From Pseudomonadota bacterium (GTDB lineage: Bacteria > Pseudomonadota > Gammaproteobacteria > Xanthomonadales > Marinicellaceae), in contig QQUO01000239.1 of NCBI GenBank assembly GCA_008501575.1, forward strand, positions 1 to 5,530: a stretch of 5,530 bases of DNA, in the 5' to 3' direction. Each line of letters opens with the position of its first letter. Within the stretch, counting starts at the first letter, position 1. The notes beneath the pieces were generated by a model that saw only the letters and a list, made by a program, of their open reading frames with translations, searched no databases and was not told where the DNA came from. This document shows positions 1 to 4,797 of the stretch, one piece after another. A program made the position numbers and the translations under genes.

Positions 1-379
1 CTAATTTTTTGATTTCTTTGGTTAAAGCATCCATTTTATTGCTGAGTTTGTCGATGTCTTCACCGGTTGGGATATCCAACTTTTGCAGTGCTTTTTCAAC
101 ACGGGCTTCAAACAACTTTTCAATTTTCTCAACTTGCTCATTAGCGTATGCTTTTAAGCTTTTAACTTTCTTTTCCGCCATTTCAGTGGTTTCGTTCACT
201 GATTTTTTGGATTTTTTCTCAAATTTTTTGCCTTCTTTGATTAATTGGTTATAAAATTTTTGGCTTTCTTTTGAGCCTTTTGAATATACTTTAACGGCTT
301 CTTCCTGGGCCATTGATACGGCACCCATACCGGCTAAATAGATATTTTTGGCTGATTCTTTTACTTGATTTGTATTCAT
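1..379 (-). CDS. Phasin family protein (PHA granule-associated), 3' end cut by the window edge
   Basis: This frame opens at ATG 379-377 and stays open for 126 codons to the window edge, with no stop seen. The protein is Lys/Glu-rich and almost wholly helical, with no signal peptide. Near the N-terminus (about residues 11-25) it has KNIYLAGMGAVSMAQEE, followed by a charged amphipathic stretch. Residues 101-126 read LDIPTGEDIDKLSNKMDALT and onward. That pattern, an (I/V)P-(T/S)-x-x-D-(I/V) turn leading into a heptad-like helix, is typical of the PhaF/PhaI-type phasin family. These small proteins coat polyhydroxyalkanoate granules in the cytoplasm and control their size and partitioning. The start is supported by TGAGGT seven bases upstream. 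Family members of this type are often about 130 residues, so the stop may lie just outside, but a PhaF-like Lys/Ala tail cannot be excluded. It is transcribed divergently from the TPR gene. Family assignment is fairly sure; the granule role is inferred from the family. Confidence 0.82.
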   Translation of the reverse strand, partial: MNTNQVKESAKNIYLAGMGAVSMAQEEAVKVYSKGSKESQKFYNQLIKEGKKFEKKSKKSVNETTEMAEKKVKSLKAYANEQVEKIEKLFEARVEKALQKLDIPTGEDIDKLSNKMDALTKEIKKL

Positions 380-477
380 TTTTTAGACCTCATTTGATTG
401 TGTTTCTGAACTAATATGGGTATCATAATCATTAACGATAGAGTAAACACACTAAACCATAAAATAATTGTAATAAT
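380..477. promoter_or_regulatory. Divergent intergenic region between the phasin and TPR genes, with overlapping -10-like boxes
   Basis: This AT-rich 98-base gap must hold the promoters of both divergent genes. For the plus gene, TTGTGT (398-403) and TATCAT (421-426) are 17 bases apart. For the minus gene, TATGAT reads from 427 to 422, but no good -35 box is seen at 16-18 bases. The two -10 candidates lie on nearly the same bases, so polymerase binding in the two directions would be mutually exclusive. An imperfect palindrome, ATCATTAACGAT, lies at 428-439. The -35 matches are poor, so the exact boxes are tentative. The presence of promoters here is inferred from gene layout. Confidence 0.3.
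387..392 (-). promoter_or_regulatory. Ribosome binding site of the phasin gene
   Basis: On the minus strand TGAGGT lies seven bases before ATG 379-377. This is a good partial match to the AGGAGGT consensus at normal spacing, and it fixes the phasin start. Confidence 0.65.
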
Positions 478-1248
478 ATGAAATTTAATGATTGGCACGA
501 CACCGAACCCACCTATATTCTGACTTTGAACAAAACAGAACTGAAGGATCGCTGGCAAAATTTACATCAAGCTGATTTAGCCCAATTACCTTCCGGTGAC
601 TTATTGGATGCTTGGTTATCTTTTCACAATGGACATTTTAGTGAAGCGGCTAAAAAAGGTCGTGGTCTCGGCAGCAAGGGATTGCCTGTGTTATTACGAT
701 CGGTGGTGGCATACACTGATTATGTGTGTGAAGACGATAAGCTGTCCACTGAGCTATTACGTGACGCCTTCCACTACGGCGTCGAAACCAGTGAAAGCGG
801 ACATTTTGATTTTAATTGTGAATTTACCACCGCCTTAACCATGGGCCGCTATTCACAATCTATTTCAATCACCAAAGCCTTACACCAGGGAATGGGTGGT
901 AAAATTAAAACACGCTTAGACACCGTTCTTAAACACCAGCCAAATCACGCAGAGGCTCATATTGCCATGGCGCTGTATCATGCGGAAGTCATTAATAAGG
1001 TCGGTGCCACTTTGGGCGGTATCACCTATGGCGCAAAACCCAAATTGGCCCTAAAACATATCGATCAGGCCTTGTCATTGGCCCCCACAGCCATTAATTT
1101 AATTGAAGCTGGTAATGCCTATATTTTATTAAAAGAAAAGGATGCCGTTGAAAAGGCCACTGCCTTATATCAACAAGCCGCTGACATGGAACCGCTGGAT
1201 GCCGTACAGGCGATGGATATTGATTTTGCTCAATCGCAACTGGATTGA
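478..1248 (+). CDS. Uncharacterised TPR-like helical repeat protein
   Basis: This 256-residue protein has no signal peptide or membrane segment and is therefore probably cytoplasmic. I do not recognise a named family member. It looks like a tetratricopeptide-type helical repeat. One helix pair is near residues 43-64 (AWLSFHNGHFSEAAKKGRGL). Another is near 156-200, where NHAEAHIAMALYHAEVINKVG leads through a Gly-rich LGGITYGAK link to LALKHIDQALSLAP. A last one is near 205-240 (AGNAYILL ... ALYQQAADMEP). The A-x-x-H-x-x-x-A and QAL-x-L-x-P spacings are TPR hallmarks, and the VG-x-x-LGG link somewhat resembles TatT-like TPR proteins. TPRs bind protein partners; none is evident here. ATG 478 is the only ATG before an in-frame TAA at 460-462, but it has no Shine-Dalgarno sequence. 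The gene is convergent with lpxC (12-base gap) and divergent from the phasin gene. Confidence 0.75.
   Translation: MKFNDWHDTEPTYILTLNKTELKDRWQNLHQADLAQLPSGDLLDAWLSFHNGHFSEAAKKGRGLGSKGLPVLLRSVVAYTDYVCEDDKLSTELLRDAFHYGVETSESGHFDFNCEFTTALTMGRYSQSISITKALHQGMGGKIKTRLDTVLKHQPNHAEAHIAMALYHAEVINKVGATLGGITYGAKPKLALKHIDQALSLAPTAINLIEAGNAYILLKEKDAVEKATALYQQAADMEPLDAVQAMDIDFAQSQLD
1230..1248. repeat. Inverted repeat ending at the stop codon of the TPR gene
   Basis: TCAATC (1230-1235) and GATTGA (1243-1248) are exact reverse complements around a 7-base loop. The right arm contains the TGA stop. Because it is symmetric and sits between convergent genes, it could form a hairpin in either transcript. There is no T-run directly after it in either direction, so it is not a canonical intrinsic terminator. 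Confidence 0.4.
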
Positions 1249-1260
1249 TCGAATTGAAAT

Positions 1261-2172
1261 TTAGGTGGTTAAATAGGCCGGTAGCATTTCAGCCGGACGG
1301 TCTTTTTTACCTTCAAAGCTGACCAGTTCATAAGCTGATTCATCGGCCAATAATGCCCGGGCCAATTCATTATTCAGAGCATGTCCTGATTTATAACCGT
1401 GGAATTTACCAATAATGGGATGACCCAATTGATAGATGTCACCAATGGCATCCAATAACTTATGTTTTACAAATTCAGATTCGTATCGCAAACCGTCATT
1501 ATTGAGTACCCGATAATCATCCAGAACAATGGCGTTATCCATACTGCCACCCAAACCGAGGTTATGGCTGCGCAACATTTCAATATCTCGCATAAAACCA
1601 AAGGTGCGGGCGCGGGACACTTCCTTGATGAATGATTGGCGATTCAAATCAATGGCAGCAAAACGACAATGGTCTTCAAATGCAGGATGATCAAACTCAA
1701 TTTCAAAAGAATATTGACTGCCTGTACCCGGTTGTAACAGGGCATATTTATCATCCACTTGAATTTTTACTTCTTTTTTGATTTTAATAAATTGACGGGC
1801 TGCATTCTGTTCTTGGATACCCGCCGATTGAATCAAAAACACAAAAGGCCCTGAAGAACCATCCATCACAGGAACTTCTGAGGCACTTAAATCAACATAA
1901 CAATTATCAATGTTCATACCGGCAAAAGCGGCCATCAAATGTTCGACGGTACCTACTTTCACACCATTTTTAACCAGCGTTGTTGACATACTTGTTTCAC
2001 CCACATTGAGTGCATTGGACTTAATGGCCACAGGTCGTTTATAGTCAACGCGTCGAAAGACAATGCCGGTATTAACCGGTGCAGGCTGTAAAGTGATAAA
2101 TACTTTCTGCCCAGAATGGATGCCAACGCCAGTGGCGCGAACGGTATTTTTTAGTGTTTGTTGTGCAATCAT
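1261..2172 (-). CDS. lpxC: UDP-3-O-acyl-N-acetylglucosamine deacetylase (lipid A committed step)
   Basis: LpxC is the cytoplasmic Zn-dependent enzyme that removes acetate from UDP-3-O-acyl-GlcNAc, the first committed step of lipid A synthesis. The protein has 303 residues against 305 in E. coli. The zinc ligands are all visible: His78 in the VEHLMAAFAGMNIDN motif, and His237 and Asp241 in KHKLLDAIGD. Glu77 is the expected catalytic base and His264 in KSGHALNN the second catalytic residue. The substrate-contact motif RARTFGF (187-193) and the catalytic-domain loop EVPVMDGSS (99-107) are intact. The start ATG 2172-2170 is fixed by the conserved N-terminus MIAQQTLKNTVRATGVGIHSG, although no clear Shine-Dalgarno precedes it. 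The gene follows ftsZ as in other gammaproteobacteria but appears to have its own promoter. The tail ends MLPAYLTT rather than the E. coli AVLA-type FtsH-recognised end. Confidence 0.97.
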   Translation of the reverse strand: MIAQQTLKNTVRATGVGIHSGQKVFITLQPAPVNTGIVFRRVDYKRPVAIKSNALNVGETSMSTTLVKNGVKVGTVEHLMAAFAGMNIDNCYVDLSASEVPVMDGSSGPFVFLIQSAGIQEQNAARQFIKIKKEVKIQVDDKYALLQPGTGSQYSFEIEFDHPAFEDHCRFAAIDLNRQSFIKEVSRARTFGFMRDIEMLRSHNLGLGGSMDNAIVLDDYRVLNNDGLRYESEFVKHKLLDAIGDIYQLGHPIIGKFHGYKSGHALNNELARALLADESAYELVSFEGKKDRPAEMLPAYLTT

Positions 2173-2211
2173 AAATGACTGATATGGGGTCTTATGGTTT
2201 AATTTTTGCCG

Positions 2212-2239
2212 ATTGTATCACAAGTTATCACTTAAACAA
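2212..2239 (-). promoter_or_regulatory. Probable sigma70 promoter of lpxC with extended -10
   Basis: On the minus strand TTGTTT (2239-2234) and TACAAT (2217-2212) are 16 bases apart. The -10 box is preceded by TG plus one base (2220-2218), an extended -10 element. The expected start near 2205 gives a leader of about 33 bases before the lpxC ATG. The sequence upstream of the -35 is A-rich in the minus orientation. The boxes were read directly; activity is inferred. Confidence 0.55.
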
Positions 2240-2246
2240 GCGTTTT

Positions 2247-2262
2247 GTTGTTTTTAAACAAC
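2247..2262. repeat. AT-rich inverted repeat just upstream of the lpxC -35 box
   Basis: GTTGTTT and AAACAAC flank a TT centre, giving a perfect palindrome that ends eight bases upstream of the lpxC -35 box. It also contains a second copy of TTAAACAA (2254-2261), which matches the copy at 2232-2239 that holds the -35 box. The two copies start 22 bases apart. Position and symmetry fit an operator, but an AT-rich UP-like element or chance are alternatives. There is no T-run after it on either strand, so it is not a standard terminator. Confidence 0.4.
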
Positions 2263-2270
2263 GAATTTGC

Positions 2271-2298
2271 GGGTGCGGCGGGAGGTACGCCGTCACCC
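2271..2298 (-). terminator. Strong GC-rich hairpin downstream of ftsZ (possible terminator or 3' UTR element)
   Basis: Read on the minus strand, GGGTG-A-CGGCG pairs with CGCCG-CACCC, giving a 10-bp GC-rich stem with one bulged A and a 7-base loop, TACCTCC. It begins about 71 bases after the ftsZ stop and lies before the lpxC promoter, where a terminator of the fts operon would be expected. The following bases (GCAAATTCGTTGTTT) are only moderately T-rich, so it is an imperfect intrinsic terminator. It may instead stabilise the transcript 3' end or act as a regulatory stem-loop. The structure is clear; its role is inferred. Confidence 0.45.
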
Positions 2299-2337
2299 AT
2301 ACAAATTATTGGCTTATACATAAAGCTCAACGATAAC

Positions 2338-2375
2338 AATTAATCTGCCACATTGGATTAATCGCCTGATTAATC
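2338..2375. repeat. Three ATTAATC palindromic units spanning the ftsZ stop codon
   Basis: The palindrome GATTAATC occurs at 2356-2363 and 2368-2375, and a near copy, AATTAATC, occurs at 2338-2345. The first two are separated by GCCT and could pair into an 8-bp stem with a 4-base loop. The ftsZ TAA (2372-2370) lies inside the copy at 2368-2375. Related GATTAAT strings also occur elsewhere in this AT-rich window (near 239, 3569 and 5197), so some of this is background. Confidence 0.45.
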
Positions 2376-3533
2376 TAACTGGTTTCTTAAAAAGGTCGGA
2401 ATATCTAAATAATCATCAGACTCTTGCACCTTATCATTACCCCTAAGTTGATCAATAACCGCCTGTCCGCTATTTTGACTGTCGACATCGTCTCTGGTGG
2501 CACGCAAAGGTTGTTCCGGTTGATTATTCGTCGCCTCGCGAACAATTTCGACTGATTTAAACTGCTTTTTATTCAGCTTTTTATTTAAGCCTGTGGCCAC
2601 CACAGTCACCCGGATTTCATCTTTCATTTCCATATCAATGGATGTGCCAACCACCACTGTGGCTTCATCAGAGGCATACTCTTTAATCAAATCACCGATT
2701 TCATCATATTCGCCAATGGTTAAATCCATTCCGGCCGTAATATTAACCAGGACACCGTTGGCACCATGCATGTCGATATCTTCAAGCAAGGGTGAATTCA
2801 TCGCCAGTTCAGTGGCCGCGGCAGCGCGATCATCACCTTTACCGGATCCTGAACCCATCATCGCCATGCCCATTTCACTCATCACCGTGCGGACGTCGGC
2901 AAAATCGACATTAACCAAACCGGGACAAGTAATCAGTTCGGCGATACCTTGTACAGCACCTTGCAACACATCATTGGCGGCTTTAAAGGCATTCAACAGG
3001 GTCACATCACGACCAAAATGGGTTAATAACTTACCATTGGGAATGGTAATTAATGAGTCCACATGCTGCTCTAAATCCTGGATACCCTTATTGGCCACAT
3101 CCATCCTGCGTTTACCTTCAAACGGAAACGGTTTAGTCACAACCGCCACTGTTAAAACGCCCATTTCTTTAGCAATTTGTGCAATCACCGGTGCCGCACC
3201 GGTTCCGGTTCCACCGCCCATTCCGGCGGTGATAAACACCATGTCGGTGTCTTGTAAGCTTTCTTTAAGACGTTCAGTGTCTTCTAAAGCAGCCTGTCGG
3301 CCGACTTCCGGATTGGCTCCGGCACCTAAACCTTTGGTTACATTTTGACCAATGCGTATCACATTTTTGCAATTGGTTTTTTCAAGCGCCTGCATATCGG
3401 TGTTGGCACATATAAATTCAACACCATCAATTTTAGCGTCCACCATTTGTTGGACCGTGTTGCCACCGCCGCCACCGACACCAATCACCTTAATGACTGC
3501 ACCGATGCTATCGTTTTCCATTAATTCAAACAT
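2370..3533 (-). CDS. ftsZ: Cell division protein FtsZ (tubulin-like GTPase)
   Basis: FtsZ polymerises with GTP into the cytoplasmic ring that recruits the divisome. The 387-residue protein (383 in E. coli) shows every hallmark. The nucleotide-binding GVGGGGGNTV motif is at 18-27. The tubulin signature GGGTGTG is at 106-112, within ITAGMGGGTGTGAAP. The T7 synergy loop NVDFAD is at 208-213, with Asp210 and Asp213 as the residues that complete GTP hydrolysis in the neighbouring subunit. A short variable linker (about 333-373) leads to the conserved C-terminal peptide DYLDIPTFLRNQLD (374-387), which binds FtsA and ZipA. The start at ATG 3533-3531 is fixed by MFELMENDSIGAVIKVIGVG and by a perfect GGAGGT eight bases upstream. 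It lies 37 bases after ftsA, almost certainly in the same transcript. Confidence 0.99.
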   Translation of the reverse strand: MFELMENDSIGAVIKVIGVGGGGGNTVQQMVDAKIDGVEFICANTDMQALEKTNCKNVIRIGQNVTKGLGAGANPEVGRQAALEDTERLKESLQDTDMVFITAGMGGGTGTGAAPVIAQIAKEMGVLTVAVVTKPFPFEGKRRMDVANKGIQDLEQHVDSLITIPNGKLLTHFGRDVTLLNAFKAANDVLQGAVQGIAELITCPGLVNVDFADVRTVMSEMGMAMMGSGSGKGDDRAAAATELAMNSPLLEDIDMHGANGVLVNITAGMDLTIGEYDEIGDLIKEYASDEATVVVGTSIDMEMKDEIRVTVVATGLNKKLNKKQFKSVEIVREATNNQPEQPLRATRDDVDSQNSGQAVIDQLRGNDKVQESDDYLDIPTFLRNQLD

Positions 3534-3541
3534 ATCAATAT

Positions 3542-3547
3542 ACCTCC
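3542..3547 (-). promoter_or_regulatory. Ribosome binding site of ftsZ
   Basis: GGAGGT on the minus strand, eight bases before the ftsZ ATG, is a full consensus match. It fits the high FtsZ level, relative to FtsA and FtsQ, that is known in this system. It lies within the 37-base ftsA-ftsZ gap. Confidence 0.85.
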
Positions 3548-3566
3548 AAAATTACTTATAATTTCA

Positions 3567-3581
3567 GCGATTAATAATCGC
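3567..3581. repeat. Perfect inverted repeat over the ftsA stop codon
   Basis: GCGATTA and TAATCGC flank a single central base (3574). The ftsA TAA (3573-3571) lies within it. As RNA the stem would have to open near the centre, giving only a short hairpin. It shares the GATTA/TAATC core with the repeat at the ftsZ stop. Confidence 0.4.
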
Positions 3582-4797
3582 CCAGAAACCACTTTTTAAA
3601 TTTATGAAGCCAGGTTTCTGACTCCGTTAAATTTTCGGCAACATAATCACTGCTGCTGCCGTATTGCAATAATCCGACGCCCGTGGCATGGACCGGATTA
3701 TTAACAACCTCTTTTAAGCCGGTGACACCCACCGGCACGCCCAAACGAACAGGCACATGGAATACTTCTTCAGCCAATTCCACAGCCCCTTCCATACGGG
3801 CAGCGCCACCGGTTAACACAATACCGGCGGCAATTAAATCGATGTAGCCGCTGCGTTGCAAATCGGCCTGGACTAAACTAAATAATTCTTCGTAACGCGG
3901 TTCCACCACTTCGGCCAAGGTTTGTCGTGCCAAACGTCTGGGCGAACGGTCACCCACACTGGGCACCGAAATGGTTTCTTCTGCTGAGGCCAGTTGTCTT
4001 AAGGCGCAAGCATATTTTAATTTTATGTCTTCGGCGTGCTGAGTCGGTGTACGCATTGAAACGGCAATGTCATTGGTGACCTGATCACCGGCAATTGGAA
4101 TGGTGGAGACATGGCGAATGGCACCCTGGGTAAACACCGCAATATCAGTTTTACCGGCGCCAATATCGACCATACAAACACCCAACTCTTTCTCATCTTC
4201 TGTCAGTACTGCAGTGGCTGAGGCCAATTGTTCAACGATGAGTTGATCCACAGATAAACCACACCGAGCCACACATTTATTAATATTTTGCGCGGCACTG
4301 TCAGAACCGATGATTAGGTGAACCCGTGCTTCCAAACGGACACCGGACATACCCACCGGGTGACGTATGCCGTCTTGACCATCAATAACATATTCTTGTG
4401 GCAACACATGCAATACTTTTTGATCATTGGGGATGGCCACTGCACGAGCGGCATCCAACACCTTTTCGACATCGGTTTTACTGACTTCTTTGTCTTTTAT
4501 GGCGACGATACCATCGGAATTAATACTGCGGATATGGCTGCCAGAGATACCCACAAAAACCGACTGAATCTCACAACCGGCCATTAATTCAGCCTCTTCA
4601 ATGGCCCGTTTTATTGACTGTACGGTGGATTCAATATCCACCACCACACCCCGTTTTAAGCCACGCGATGGTGATGATCCAATACCCACCACTTCCATGG
4701 AACCATCACCATGCATTTCGCCGACAATGGCGACCACTTTAGAGGTTCCTATGTCTAATCCGACCTGTAATCTACTGTCACTTTTTTTCACTTTCAT
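3571..4797 (-). CDS. ftsA: Cell division protein FtsA (actin-like FtsZ membrane tether)
   Basis: FtsA is an actin-fold ATP-binding protein. It anchors FtsZ filaments to the inner face of the cytoplasmic membrane and links them to later divisome proteins. The protein has 408 residues (420 in E. coli). Visible parts are the phosphate-1 motif VGLDIGTSKVVAIVGE (12-27), the FtsA-specific 1C subdomain (roughly 84-162), the phosphate-2 motif VDIGAGKTDIAVF (210-222) and the adenosine motif IVLTGGAARMEG (326-337). The C-terminal amphipathic helix TWLHKFKKWFLGDY (395-408) matches the membrane-targeting sequence. ATG 4797-4795 shares its A with the ftsQ TGA stop (TGATG), and AGGAGGT lies six bases upstream inside ftsQ, indicating translational coupling. 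The stop is followed 37 bases later by ftsZ. Confidence 0.98.
   Translation of the reverse strand: MKVKKSDSRLQVGLDIGTSKVVAIVGEMHGDGSMEVVGIGSSPSRGLKRGVVVDIESTVQSIKRAIEEAELMAGCEIQSVFVGISGSHIRSINSDGIVAIKDKEVSKTDVEKVLDAARAVAIPNDQKVLHVLPQEYVIDGQDGIRHPVGMSGVRLEARVHLIIGSDSAAQNINKCVARCGLSVDQLIVEQLASATAVLTEDEKELGVCMVDIGAGKTDIAVFTQGAIRHVSTIPIAGDQVTNDIAVSMRTPTQHAEDIKLKYACALRQLASAEETISVPSVGDRSPRRLARQTLAEVVEPRYEELFSLVQADLQRSGYIDLIAAGIVLTGGAARMEGAVELAEEVFHVPVRLGVPVGVTGLKEVVNNPVHATGVGLLQYGSSSDYVAENLTESETWLHKFKKWFLGDY

Noticed and set aside
9..254. Plus-strand 81-codon frame antisense to the phasin gene
   Set aside because: It has a TTG start and a Ser/Phe-rich translation, as expected opposite Lys/Glu-rich coding sequence, so it is a shadow of the phasin gene.
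376..558. Minus-strand 60-codon frame with a hydrophobic stretch, whose stop overlaps the phasin ATG
   Set aside because: It starts inside the TPR gene on the opposite strand and crosses the divergent promoter region. Its hydrophobicity is expected from T-rich codons in AT-rich DNA, and no ribosome binding site supports it.
1276..1308. Possible terminator for the TPR gene inside the lpxC 3' end (CCGG ... CCGG followed by TTTTTT)
   Set aside because: The stem has only 4 bp with an 11-base loop and a flanking mismatch. The T-run encodes Lys codons on the other strand (KK in EGKKDRP). Too weak to call.
2281..2287. GGAGGTA in the plus-strand reading of the hairpin loop as a CsrA/RsmA-type site or as a ribosome binding site
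   Set aside because: No plus-strand gene or transcript is supported in this region; the frames following it on that strand are antisense to ftsZ.
2593..3348. Long plus-strand open frame (251 codons) antisense to ftsZ
   Set aside because: It lies wholly inside a clearly real ftsZ. The Ser/Thr/Pro/Ala-rich translation is what codon bias on the other strand produces, and it has no recognisable domain.
3551..3575. TATAAG-like -10 box in the ftsA-ftsZ gap as a dedicated ftsZ promoter
   Set aside because: No acceptable -35 at 16-18 bases and no TG extension were found. Internal ftsZ promoters are known in this cluster elsewhere, but the sequence here does not show one.
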